From positions 1 to 41,470 of the forward strand of contig JBBQKF010000017.1 of assembly GCA_038326615.1 (NCBI GenBank): 41,470 nucleotides of DNA, in the 5' to 3' direction. The notes under the pieces are model-generated. The model was not told the origin of the DNA. It saw nothing but the letters and a program-made list of their open reading frames with translations, and did no database searches. Source of the stretch: JBBQKF01 sp038326615. Lineage in GTDB: Bacteria; Bacillota; Clostridia; Saccharofermentanales; UBA5734. This document shows positions 24,885-33,263 of the stretch, piece after piece; the stretch's first letter is position 1; each line of letters opens with the position of its first letter. The position numbers and the translations under genes were made by a program.

Positions 24885-26318
24885 TTATTTTACATTCGCC
24901 TTAATTCTAAGGTAAGGCAATTCGTTTGCCAAGTCCTTTCTTGCACTTCTCTGCCAGAAAAATTCGCCGATGAAAAGCACCTTGTTAATCCATTTATAAT
25001 TTATAATTGCGTTGAGCAATCTTTTTACAGAATATATTTTTCTGCTAGCGTTTATGATTTCCTGCTGCAGTTCATGCGGCTTAATGTTTTTAGGATAATG
25101 CACAACGTTTCCACAATATTTTTCCCAGTTTTCATGTATCAAATTTTCCTTGTTCTGGTCATATACCGGCGTTCCTGGAATGAAAAACATTGACTGTATA
25201 AGCGCTCCGTGGATTTTATTTTCTTCCACGAACTTAACAATCTTATCTCCAATCCCGATAGTGTCTGATTCAGCACCAACAATGAAGAGTCCGCGTACCC
25301 CTATTCCATGCGCACGTATATTTTTTATTGAACGGACAATGTCCTCGTATGTGCTTTTTTTATGAAATTCTTTAAAAGAGGCGTTGTCAATAAATTCAAT
25401 CCCGAGAGCTAGTTCGAAAAACCCTGCTTTTTTGAGCAAGTCAAGTAGTTCGTCGTCGAATCCGACTTCAAATCGTGCCTGTACGGAAAAATTGTATTTG
25501 ACTTTGCTGTCAATTATTTCATTTAGAACTGAAATTACCCATTCTCTATCCTCGGGAAAATTATCATCTGTAATCCATACAACTTTATTAAAACGAGGAA
25601 TGCCTTTTCTTTCATGAAATGCTATTGCTTCTTTAATATCTTCAACAATATTTTTAGGAGTTCTTTTGCGTATTTTACGTCCAAAATGTGCAATGACGGT
25701 ACAATAGTCGCAATTGTGCGGACAGCCTCTTGATGCATGAACCTGTGGCCATAAAGTGTCATATTTTTTGGCAAGCTTTGAGTAATTATATACAAGATTC
25801 CGATTAGGAATAGTGTCAATGTTTTCGGGCTGTATTCTTTTACCTGTATTTATTATTTGATCTCTATTTTTGTAAATTACTCCAGGAAAATCCACTGCAG
25901 CATTATTTTTTATCGCATTAATAAATTCGATAATCGATTCGTCTCCATCGCCAGTAAGAATATAGTCGCAATATGCTATGCACTCCGTATAATTTAGAGA
26001 TGCATGCATACCGCCAATTACAATAAGAGCCTTGGAATTTTGCTTAAATTTTTCAGCTAATTGATACCCTCTGTTGGCATTGAAAGTGTTTATGGAAATG
26101 AAAATAATATCAGAATCATATACGTCATCAAGTTTAATTTCAGATATTGATTCGCTGTACATCAAAGTGTCGTCAACAATATTTTTAACAATAGTAGCAA
26201 GGGTAATCAAACCGGTTGAAGGGTTTTTGATGAATTTGTTGTAAGTGACCATATTGGAAAAAGATTTTTTATATAGAGAGTAATTCCCAGGTTCAATAAA
26301 TCTTATCTTTTTTATCAT
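24885..26318 (-). CDS. B12-binding-type radical SAM protein
   Basis: The 477-residue enzyme has an N-terminal B12-binding-like Rossmann domain (about 60-140, IVIGGMHASLNY, LTGDGDESIIEFI). The cobalamin-coordinating DxHxxG motif is not seen. The radical SAM domain follows with the CxxxCxxC cluster at residues 199-206 (RGCPHNCDYC), a WITDDNFPED strand and GVRGLFIVGAESDT. It should bind a 4Fe-4S cluster and SAM to start radical chemistry; the substrate is unknown. ATG 26318 has AGGAGTTTCAA upstream. It begins 35 bases after the HAAS gene and could be the last member of the PadR operon. A UbiA prenyltransferase is next, which hints at lipid or quinone-like chemistry. Confidence 0.85.
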   Translation of the reverse strand: MIKKIRFIEPGNYSLYKKSFSNMVTYNKFIKNPSTGLITLATIVKNIVDDTLMYSESISEIKLDDVYDSDIIFISINTFNANRGYQLAEKFKQNSKALIVIGGMHASLNYTECIAYCDYILTGDGDESIIEFINAIKNNAAVDFPGVIYKNRDQIINTGKRIQPENIDTIPNRNLVYNYSKLAKKYDTLWPQVHASRGCPHNCDYCTVIAHFGRKIRKRTPKNIVEDIKEAIAFHERKGIPRFNKVVWITDDNFPEDREWVISVLNEIIDSKVKYNFSVQARFEVGFDDELLDLLKKAGFFELALGIEFIDNASFKEFHKKSTYEDIVRSIKNIRAHGIGVRGLFIVGAESDTIGIGDKIVKFVEENKIHGALIQSMFFIPGTPVYDQNKENLIHENWEKYCGNVVHYPKNIKPHELQQEIINASRKIYSVKRLLNAIINYKWINKVLFIGEFFWQRSARKDLANELPYLRIKANVK

Positions 26319-26353
26319 TTGAAACTCCTATTCTGCTAAAACATCAAGATTTG

Positions 26354-26914
26354 TTAATTATCGATCAACTTTTTCATATAATTTATGTAGGTTTGAACTC
26401 CTTTGAAAAATAGTTTTGAAAGAAAAAAAGAAGTGACAAATAGCAAAACGCCTCCGATGATTGCTCCGACGCCAAATAATATAGCGGTTATATTACTGAA
26501 GGGTAATGTTATCGCAATTGAAATGAAAGGGGAGAGAGCTGCAACAATTATTGATAACCCTCCACCAATTACTAGAACTACAGAAACCACAAAGAAACCT
26601 ATTAATACTCCACCGATGCCCAAAAATGGACCAATTACGAAGACTAGATTGACAAGTAGCAAACAAATTTTCATAACGAGTTTTGATTTACTATTATCAA
26701 CCTCATTAGGATTCTTTTTTGCTTCATCCGCTAAATATTGCTCTGCAAGGCTTTCTGGACTTCCTAAATTTAAAGAAATCGCATCTTCTGTTTGTCCATT
26801 TTCAGCTCCAATAATAAAGTGCTCTGAATAATCATTTGCAATTTCCTCTCGCTCATGAGTTGGCAAAACAGCCAGAGCTTCATTTAGTCGTCTCATATAT
26901 TCTTTCTTATTCAT
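26354..26914 (-). CDS. HAAS/DUF1700 membrane protein
   Basis: The 186-residue product has an N-terminal helical HAAS domain (MNKKEYMRRLNEALAVLPTHEREEI, NYSEHF-like region DYSEHFIIGAENG) and LGSPESLAEQYL. Four hydrophobic segments follow (residues about 83-175). HAAS proteins are usually encoded next to PadR regulators and are thought to pass envelope signals; biochemical function is not known. The start overlaps the padR stop by 8 bases, which implies coupled translation. Confidence 0.88.
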   Translation of the reverse strand: MNKKEYMRRLNEALAVLPTHEREEIANDYSEHFIIGAENGQTEDAISLNLGSPESLAEQYLADEAKKNPNEVDNSKSKLVMKICLLLVNLVFVIGPFLGIGGVLIGFFVVSVVLVIGGGLSIIVAALSPFISIAITLPFSNITAILFGVGAIIGGVLLFVTSFFLSKLFFKGVQTYINYMKKLIDN

Positions 26915-27230
26915 ATATTTTAGCCTCCTTCAAAAATAAGTTTACACTTTCAGAAAATTCATGCCATTCCTTGATGCTTCCCTCGAATTCCTTTTTCCCG
27001 GTTTCAGATATTTTGTAGTACTTTCTTGGAGGTCCTTCTTGTGATTCCACAAGGTATGTTGTAACAAATTCATCATCCTTAAGCCTTTTCAGCAAAGGAT
27101 AAATTGTTCCGTCCGCCATGTTTATTTTTTTTGAAATTTCACTAACCATTTCATAGCCATAACGATCTTTGCTTTCAAGCATTGCAAGAACACAAAGTTC
27201 TAAAACGCCTTTTTTGATTTGAATATTCAT
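26907..27230 (-). CDS. PadR-family transcriptional regulator
   Basis: The 107-residue product begins MNIQIKKGVLELCVLAMLESKDRYGYEM, given here only as the family signature in part, and has the winged helix ending DGTIYPLLKRLKDDEFV and a C-terminal dimer helix. The ATG 27230 is chosen because the family begins here; the longer frame to 27362 crosses the operator. The GGGAG upstream is 13 bases away, which is long. It is expected to repress its own operon (padR, HAAS gene and perhaps the radical SAM gene). Confidence 0.9.
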   Translation of the reverse strand: MNIQIKKGVLELCVLAMLESKDRYGYEMVSEISKKINMADGTIYPLLKRLKDDEFVTTYLVESQEGPPRKYYKISETGKKEFEGSIKEWHEFSESVNLFLKEAKIYE

Positions 27231-27575
27231 ACAATTGCATTTACTCCCTTCTATTCTATCTTGTAAATAGATAATACCATTCACTATAACACATTGCAAT
27301 ATACTATACATAACTTTGTACATGTTAATATAGTATAGCATTCCTGTTAGGGTATATTGCATAAAAATATCTAGATTTTGAATTGCAGTTTTTTTGTGAA
27401 CTTACTAAATTTTTCCGACTCAAACAAGATTGCTTTTATGGCATTGCAAATTCAATTACCTTATTTCAAAAAAGATCCTATATTGAATTAACATGCCGCT
27501 TGCCTACTGTTTGTATCTTATTACGTTGCTAATTTGTTTTATAAAAAGTATGTTATTTCGTTTTCAGCTACTTTT
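27231..27575. other. Control region of the padR operon and AT-rich spacer
   Basis: Apart from the inverted repeat at 27301-27336, no gene or RNA is seen in this stretch. The part from 27360 to the hydrolase stop is AT-rich and featureless. Confidence 0.5.
27301..27336 (-). promoter_or_regulatory. Probable PadR operator
   Basis: ATACTATACATAAC (27301-27314) and GTTAATATAGTAT (27324-27336) form an imperfect inverted repeat around TTTGTACAT, about 70 bases before the padR start. The middle contains TACATGT, in line with the ATGT/ACAT half sites often bound by PadR proteins. Confidence 0.5.
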
Positions 27576-28913
27576 CTAAAATTGCATTTCTTTAAGAGAT
27601 TTCACAGTTTCGACATAAAAAGCCCTGACATCAAACCCTTTGATGTTTTCTTTGTGAAAATCAATCATGTCTGCGTGTGAAATGCCACGCCTGCCGACCG
27701 TATCGACGAAAATTGTTTTGCCATGTTTTTGGGACTCTACTGAAACAAGTCCGTCATTCTCCCCGTCAAATTTTTTAACTAAAATGTAAGATAAATTCAT
27801 AGGAAATTTGCCACTTGTCACTTTTTTCATCTTTGAAATAATGCTTTGATAATAAACGCCTTCAATATCAGGTGCAATTTCGTTTATTGACATGCAATTA
27901 TTCTTGGCAATTGCCCTTACCCCTTCAATGAAATCAGGATTCTTATCGCCAAGTTTCTTAAGCGTAGCGTTATATCTTTTTGCCAAAACCCTCATCATCC
28001 CCATTGGAGCATTTTTTAGCAAATATTCAGCAAATACGCACCCTTTATGTGGAGCGTTAATTGATGTTAAGGAGGCTACATATTTACTTGCTCCACAGCA
28101 ACTTATCGCATACCGCGCATCGATTCCGCCTTTAGAGTGCGCAAAAATATTTAATTTTTCACATCCGCTTTCTTTAACAATTGCTTCAATTCTTATGGCT
28201 AATTCCATTCCGCTATTTTCAACAGAAGTCGCAGATTCTTGCTCCCCATAATAAACTGTCGCACCATTTCTTTTAAGTTCTTTTGGAATTCTGCCCCAAT
28301 AGTTTAAAAATCTCACATCTCGAAAAAAGACGCCATGTACAAGAAGTAATGGATATTTAGTTTTGCAAATTTCGTTTTCTTTTTGGATGTCTAAAAGTTC
28401 TATCTTTTCTTTTTCAAAAATGTATTCATCTTTTACAAACCCTAAAATTTTTATAAGCAATATAATATTCAAAATGGGAATCCACCAAAGAAAAACAATA
28501 AGCACTCTCCATTTAATGCCGAGCTGTATTGATGTTAAAAAAACTCTTGCCATCCCATTTAAAATGAGAATAATTTCAAAAATTAAACAAATAATTGCGT
28601 TGATTATTAAAGTTACTGAACTCAAATGTGTTGGAACTAAATTTATCCAAAAGAGAATGTTCAAAACAATATTTATAAGAAGAGTAAAATTGAATAAAAC
28701 AACAAGTTCGTAGCCATTTATCATCATAACAAGTCGTTTGGAAACGTTTTCTTTTTTCTGTGGCTTTATATTTATTGTAATAAAAAATATTATCCCGATA
28801 ACACAAAACAAAGTGTTTACTAGCGTAGAAAAGTTCAAAAAATAAATCAATGCAAAAACATTCATTAGCGATATTAATAAAAAAATTTTTACCGTTCTCC
28901 ACACTCGAGTCAC
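27576..28913 (-). CDS. Membrane-anchored alpha/beta hydrolase (lipase-like)
   Basis: The 445-residue protein has five or so hydrophobic helices in the first 165 residues, then a soluble alpha/beta hydrolase domain. The oxyanion strand is LLLVHGVFF, the nucleophile elbow is AHSKGG (Ser at about 260), and a histidine in GRRGISHADM is a candidate for the triad. The elbow has Ala in place of the first Gly, as in some lipases. The frame opens with ATG 28928, but GGAGG lies right after it, 8 bases before the in-frame GTG at 28913, so GTG is the likelier start. Esterase or lipase on the membrane is the likely activity. It stands alone, preceded by a long tandem repeat. Confidence 0.7.
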   Translation of the reverse strand: MTRVWRTVKIFLLISLMNVFALIYFLNFSTLVNTLFCVIGIIFFITINIKPQKKENVSKRLVMMINGYELVVLFNFTLLINIVLNILFWINLVPTHLSSVTLIINAIICLIFEIILILNGMARVFLTSIQLGIKWRVLIVFLWWIPILNIILLIKILGFVKDEYIFEKEKIELLDIQKENEICKTKYPLLLVHGVFFRDVRFLNYWGRIPKELKRNGATVYYGEQESATSVENSGMELAIRIEAIVKESGCEKLNIFAHSKGGIDARYAISCCGASKYVASLTSINAPHKGCVFAEYLLKNAPMGMMRVLAKRYNATLKKLGDKNPDFIEGVRAIAKNNCMSINEIAPDIEGVYYQSIISKMKKVTSGKFPMNLSYILVKKFDGENDGLVSVESQKHGKTIFVDTVGRRGISHADMIDFHKENIKGFDVRAFYVETVKSLKEMQF

Positions 28914-28962
28914 TTTTAATTCCTCCATTATTACTGAATTTATTTGCTAGATTTTTTACTAG

Positions 28963-29229
28963 TTTACCTGTTGAATATGTTATTTCGATTTGCCTGTTAA
29001 ATCTGCTACTACGATTAACCTGTTGGGTTAGTTGGCTGGATTAGTTTGTTGCTTTTGTTTGTTTAATTTGATAGTTTGATTTGCTTGTTTGATTTGCTTG
29101 TTTGATTTGATAGTTTGATTTGATAGTTTGATTTGATAGTTTAATTTGATAGTTTGATTTGCTTGTTTGATTTGATAGTTTAATTTGATAGTTTGATTTG
29201 CTTGTTTGATTTGCTTGTTTGATTTGCTT
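28963..29229. repeat. Tandem array of 26-bp and 13-bp repeats
   Basis: Thirteen exact-length 13-bp units run from 29061 to 29229. There are three variants: GTTTAATTTGATA (A), GTTTGATTTGCTT (B) and GTTTGATTTGATA (C), in the order A B B C C C A B C A B B B. Immediately before, four degenerate 26-bp units (28963, 28989, 29015, 29041) share the pattern TTTRCCTGTTRAAT. The period doubles from 13 to 26 as the array decays. On the minus strand the array reads as a peptide repeat (SNQTSKSNYQIKL), which follows from the period and is not evidence for a gene. It lies between two divergent genes. Confidence 0.9.
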
Positions 29230-29504
29230 GTTGGATATAATTAAAAGGTGTTGACACACTTTATAATTACAATCAGTATAGCATTAAGTAAATATTTTTC
29301 AATAAGCAGCATTGTTTTAATTGATGAATGGTTATCTCTATCATTTAATGATTATTGAAAGTGATTATATTGTAACAATTTATATATATTGAGAGCGCGT
29401 CACACTGCACAGAAAATAGTTCTGAGAGCAATTGTTGTGATCTAAAATCGAAATTCCATAAACAATTGATAAGGCTCTGTCAGAAATTTTTTATCAAATT
29501 TTTA
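29230..29504. other. Gene-free leader between the repeat array and the secreted-protein gene
   Basis: No reading frame or hairpin is convincing here. Together with the array it makes a 660-base gap between divergently read genes (28914-29575). Confidence 0.4.
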
Positions 29505-29532
29505 TTGTGTTTTATTGCGGCAATGTTATACT
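29505..29532 (+). promoter_or_regulatory. Promoter of the Ser-rich secreted protein
   Basis: TTGTGT (29505-29510), a 16-base spacer and TATACT (29527-29532) are preceded by TGT directly at the -10 box, an extended -10 promoter. The start codon lies 44 bases on. Confidence 0.6.
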
Positions 29533-29575
29533 GTAGTTATAAAAAATATTGCTCATGAGCGTGGAGGTGAAAAAG

Positions 29576-30418
29576 ATGGGAGAAAATAACTTTATATTAA
29601 AGACAATCAGACTTGTTTCTTTATCTGTTTTTGCAGTATTTGTGATTACATATTCAGCATTTGCTATGTCTGATAACAGGAAAAATTCAAGCGAGATTGA
29701 CAGTTCGTCGATAAGTTGTTCAGAAGATAATAATGGTAATGAGAGCATTAATTCAAAAGATAATATTAGCATAGCAGACAGTGAAATTTATTTTTCGAGT
29801 CAACAGGAATCAAATTTATTTTTCAGCGATTCAATATCCACCCAAGCGACTTCACAATATAATAACTCCAGTACAGTTCAAGAAGATTCACAAAATGATA
29901 TTTCATATAAGTCCATAGAATATTCGTCAAATGACAATTTCAGTAACATTAAAGTTTCCTCGAAATATTCTAGTTCCAGTGACTTACAGTCATCCTCAAA
30001 TAGTTATTGTTCAAATAACGCCAATAGCAAATGCAAAGATTGTCAGGGATTTATTTGGATGGACATTGAAAGAATGCGTAGCGAAATAGATACGGTAAGT
30101 TTAAATAGGTTTTACGATGAAATAAATAGTGGAACTCACAGTGTTCCCAACTATGTATTTGATTCAAATAAGTTTTATGACATTATTAAAATTATTAAAA
30201 AATATAATTGGACTGAGCACAAATCCTATATCAATTCTTATCAGATTGAAGCATGTGAAATAACTGTTATCGGGAATGACAGGGTTTATACATATCTGGT
30301 GTTTGGAAGAGATGAAAGTGGCAGAGGCTTCGTATGGTCTTTTTATGACTATAAAATCGCATATCTTTCGGAGCAGGATTTCAGTTATATTGAAAATATA
30401 TTTTTAACAGTCGCATAA
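29576..30418 (+). CDS. Ser/Asn-rich secreted or surface protein, unknown
   Basis: The start ATG 29576 has GGAGGTG 6 bases upstream; a longer frame from 29549 is ignored. The 280-residue product has a signal peptide (ILKTIRLVSLSVFAVFVITYSAFA, cut likely after AFA near residue 25). Residues 30-140 are low complexity with many Ser and Asn. A short CSNNANSKCKDC cysteine motif follows. The last 120 residues form a compact folded domain (WMDIERMRSEIDTVS, YQIEACEITVIGNDRVYTYLVFGRDESG split at that point, and ending IENIFLTVA). The family is unknown to me. A secreted protein with a disordered linker and a C-terminal domain is the safest description. Confidence 0.65.
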   Translation: MGENNFILKTIRLVSLSVFAVFVITYSAFAMSDNRKNSSEIDSSSISCSEDNNGNESINSKDNISIADSEIYFSSQQESNLFFSDSISTQATSQYNNSSTVQEDSQNDISYKSIEYSSNDNFSNIKVSSKYSSSSDLQSSSNSYCSNNANSKCKDCQGFIWMDIERMRSEIDTVSLNRFYDEINSGTHSVPNYVFDSNKFYDIIKIIKKYNWTEHKSYINSYQIEACEITVIGNDRVYTYLVFGRDESGRGFVWSFYDYKIAYLSEQDFSYIENIFLTVA

Positions 30419-30546
30419 ACATTTAAAATATTTATAATGCTTCTGCATAAATAAATTATTCCTTTATATGTTCTTTTACACCAAAATAATTTGTAGGAAA
30501 ATAATAAAAGTATGTTCCCGCTAGAAATTGTGGTTCATAATTTAAA

Positions 30547-30732
30547 TTAAAATCCGATTGATCCGTATGCATGAGCTACTACCGAAGTGCCTAGATAAAT
30601 GATGCAGTTTCTTACAGAAACCTGATTTTTAACACCGTTTTTCATGTAATTTGGATTTTTGTTTTCAAGCATGACCTTAAAGATGTTTAAATAAATTTTT
30701 CGTTTTACTTCGTTATAAACCAAATCACACAA
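30547..30732 (-). pseudogene. Orphan fragment downstream of the TnpB remnant
   Basis: The 61-codon frame opens 23 bases past the stop of the TnpB remnant and has no ribosome binding site. The frame is open further up (ISVEDLCDLVYNEVKRKIYL), so it is probably the 3' end of a gene interrupted by the transposon. It ends VVAHAYGSIGF. The family is not recognised. Confidence 0.35.
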
Positions 30733-30754
30733 ATCCTCTACTGATATTCGTGAA

Positions 30755-30952
30755 CTACATCGCCATTGAAATGGCGAGCTTCGGATTCCCGGAGAAACGA
30801 TAACCGTCCCACCGGTACATCTTAGGGCTGTCCAAGCCCACTACTGCTGGTCGGATATTTTCATCCGTCCTACACAGATACTTTCGCATTATGTTAAATG
30901 CTCCCACACAATCCGCATGGTATATGCGGTTGTCTATCTTGTATAACCCCCT
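30755..30952 (-). pseudogene. tnpB: C-terminal remnant of an IS605-type TnpB
   Basis: The frame, read from 30952 to the TAG at 30755, gives YKIDNRIYHADCVGAFNIMR, then KYLCR, IRPAVVGLDSP, YRWDGYRF and NPKLAISMAM. This is the typical tail of clostridial TnpB proteins, including the DCVGAFNI region of the third RuvC motif. The rest of the gene is absent. A hairpin (TCGCCATT with AATGGCGA) covers the stop region, where the omega RNA would lie. It is a transposon scar. Confidence 0.85.
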
Positions 30953-31284
30953 GTACTTACGATTTTGTTAATTCTAGTTATTATGAATTCACCGTCGCTA
31001 TTTTCTGCTAGAATTATTTTGTTATCTTTTTTGTAAGTGTATTTTTCAACTACAAATGATGGGGTCTGAACTATAATTTTTGCACATCTTTCAGGGTTTG
31101 CTATTCCCAAAAGAATATCTAATGCCTCGGGGGAATATTTGCCATCTTTGATAATTTCTTTTTAAGTTAGACTCTCATTTTCTGTCCCATCTGGAGTCGC
31201 AGATATGTTTGAAAATAAGCTAATAGATGTTCTTTGAGTAAACGCTGAGGATAAATATGCTATTTCTTTCGTTGTCAATTTCAT
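30953..31284 (-). pseudogene. Decayed gene cut by the TnpB remnant
   Basis: The ATG at 31284 has GGGAG 8 bases upstream. The frame reads MKLTTKEIAYLSSAFTQRTS and continues to NESLT, then hits TAA at 31162-31164. It goes on in the same frame for 70 codons (DGKYSPEALDILLGIANPER, VVEKYTYKKDN, GEFIITRINKIVS) until it merges with the TnpB remnant. A single nonsense codon and the transposon have disabled it. I do not recognise the family with any certainty; it is not a membrane protein. Confidence 0.6.
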
Positions 31285-31855
31285 AATTATTACTCCCGGC
31301 TCTTACAGCTTTTCCGACGGGGCCTGTCACATTTGCAAGTCCGTCAATTGCAACATCAGAAACAACAACGGTTGCTTGTTCAACGGTTATTGCAATATCA
31401 ACCTTTTTTAAGTGGGCATTCCAAGCTTCTGCATCAGCCAGGCCTTCATTAAGACTCGCTCTCATAACATCCCTTAGTTTGTCAGGAGTTGTATTGTATT
31501 TTGCACATAGTCTGGCTTCGTGCTCTTTAGCAGCCTGAATTTGAGCCTCTAAAGCTTTCTGACCTTCCAATGCTTTCCTTTGGAGGTCATTTTCTTGACC
31601 GGGTTGTGAAGTGTCCGAAACAGCCGTCTCGTCAATTGGGGGTAAATCACCAACTATTCCAGTTACAAAAGATCCAACTACTCCGGCAATGGTTGGGGCA
31701 AGTCCACTTGTTACCGCGCGTCCTGCTCCTGAACTTGTGAGCCAGCCGGCTAAGGTGCTTCCGGATTCTCTCCATCCACCGTCATCTGAGAATATAAGTA
31801 TATTGGTAAACTCGCTAAAAAATTCTAAGTTGATTTTAACTTCATTTTGAATCAA
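31220..31855 (-). pseudogene. GC-rich foreign gene fragment, polymorphic-toxin-like
   Basis: The 211-codon frame begins with TTG at 31855 in native AT-rich DNA (MIQNEVKINLEFF). The stretch 31300-31800 is clearly more GC-rich and encodes a Gly/Ala-rich hydrophobic region (SGAGRAVTSGLAPTIAGVVG) followed by a charged helix (KALEAQIQAAKEHEARL) and DGLANVTGPVGKAVRAGS. The frame then runs into the start of the next gene. Both borders look like joints, so this is an internal slice of a larger foreign gene. The style recalls secreted toxin or pilot proteins; this is a weak guess. Confidence 0.5.
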
Positions 31856-31967
31856 TTATACCATTTATTTATGCAATAAAGCAAAGAGTTTCTGCTTGCA
31901 ATTAATAACAATTAAATGTCTGGCTTATGGGTTGTGCCATTGATGGAAAAAGAGGTAATAACAACGG

Positions 31968-32387
31968 CTAGTCCCTACGAATATGAATCCCGGAATCATT
32001 CAGCAATCTCTCTTTTTTCATCGATTGTTGACGTTCCGCTTTGACCTCCTGGGAAATTTTATTGCCCATTTGTGTGAGGTCGTTTGTCAGTCTCATTTTA
32101 CAAGAGTTGCAGTATCGTCCGCTAGTAATGGTATTACCGCAATTCTGGCAGTTCAGGCCTGAGCTCTTTATCAGCGATAATCTATCTTCTCGCAAAAGAT
32201 AAAGCAATATACTCTCTTCGACACCAGTGTCTTCGACGATTTTCTTGATCTCGGCTCCTGGGTGATCCTGCATATAGTTCTGGATTATTTTAAATCGTTC
32301 TTCAATCTCATCGATACAAGCCGCACAATAAGGCGATTTGATTTTAAAGAAGAGCTTACTGCATCTTTTGCACTGTGCTATACTCAT
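31968..32387 (-). CDS. YvyF/TIGR03826-family flagellar region protein
   Basis: The 139-residue product has two zinc-ribbon motifs: CKRCSKLFF...CAAC near the N-terminus and CQNCGNTITSGRYCNSC near residue 85. Between them is a helical domain (IKKIVEDTGVEESILLYLLREDRL). This is the layout of YvyF (FlgM-FlgK region) proteins that accompany late flagellar genes. The start is ATG 32387 with GGGGG 5 bases upstream; a frame to 32405 is rejected. A sigma-28-type promoter precedes it. No other flagellar gene lies in the window, so it is an orphan here. Its molecular task is not settled, but a regulatory role in flagellar assembly is likely. Confidence 0.8.
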   Translation of the reverse strand: MSIAQCKRCSKLFFKIKSPYCAACIDEIEERFKIIQNYMQDHPGAEIKKIVEDTGVEESILLYLLREDRLSLIKSSGLNCQNCGNTITSGRYCNSCKMRLTNDLTQMGNKISQEVKAERQQSMKKERLLNDSGIHIRRD

Positions 32388-32464
32388 CGTTTCCCCCAAT
32401 TTCATTGTAGTAGAAAAGCTTTTTATTGTGTTGGACTTGCATTATCTTTTAACTCTCATCTTCC

Positions 32465-32492
32465 TTATCGGATAAATTCAGTATAAACTTTA
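32465..32492 (-). promoter_or_regulatory. Sigma-28 (SigD/FliA) type promoter
   Basis: On the minus strand TAAAGTTT, a 12-base spacer and TCCGATAA match the flagellar consensus TAAAGTTT-N11-GCCGATAA in 15 of 16 positions with the spacer one base longer. It lies about 80 bases before the YvyF-like gene. Confidence 0.75.
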
Positions 32493-32626
32493 GCCTTTTT
32501 GTGTTATATTTTTTGTGTTTTTAATTTTTCAGAAACCATTCATTAATATAGATTGACATCTACCATTTTATGCGAGTTTGTCAACATCCTTGAGCCAAAC
32601 ATATTTTTCTTTGAAATCCGCGGGGA

Positions 32627-32968
32627 ATATACGTATTTAGGTCGAACCGGGATGCAAGAAAGGGGAATCATGCATGATTATTTTAATCGGCACTGAAATC
32701 AATATGCGTGTCAAGCATGATAAAAAAATATAAAATATAATGAGAACGAAGTACTTATAAGCGGTCAAGAAGAAGAGTATTACAAGTTATTCAATGAAAT
32801 TATTAAAATGGTTAACCGTCCGAATGTATGGGTCGAGATCTAAGGCATTACAATATTGAGGATATGAATACTCATGCAGAAGTGGTTGTTCTTGACCTTG
32901 AGGATGTCACTAGTATTCCAAATATTTTCTATTATTATGCAAAAATTATCAAGTTATTTAATCAATAA
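32627..32968 (+). pseudogene. Decayed duplicate of the aldo/keto reductase locus
   Basis: Positions 32627-32652 read EYTYLGRTGM, the same as the first residues of the intact aldo/keto reductase (KYTYLGRTGM) and nearly the same DNA. The reductase breaks off there. From 32739 a frame reads YYKLFNEIIKMVNRPNVWVE and stops, matching the remnant behind the intact reductase. A further 40-codon frame to 32968 (MNTHAEVVVLDLEDVTSIPN) is unassigned. The rest of the gap 32406-33263 shows no gene. Confidence 0.6.
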
Positions 32969-33263
32969 ACACGTTATAATAAGAATAATGATAGAAACAA
33001 ATGGAGTTTATTTTGAATGATGTGTGCGCAATAACCTAACATATAAATTGCCTCTGGAATCAGTAGTATAGACAAAAAGTCTTTCTTTTTGGTTGTTGTG
33101 GTGATTTGAAAATGACAAGTGTTTTTGGAAAATAGTTGAAGATTTATTGTAAATTAATTGTTAACGATGCTGGGTGAACTAAAAATGCGACTCCCCAAGA
33201 ATCGCTGATATAAACGGTTTCAAGTTTTCGAAATTACTAGAAAATTAAAAGGAGGATTGCAAT

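Noticed and set aside
28963..29229. CRISPR array
   Set aside because: The repeats are 13 or 26 bp and contiguous, with no unique spacers and no cas genes in the window.
29041..29259. 72-codon frame with a peptide repeat on the minus strand
   Set aside because: It is just the 13-bp array read in one frame; three units give 39 bases, so any frame without a stop yields a repeat peptide. There is no ribosome binding site.
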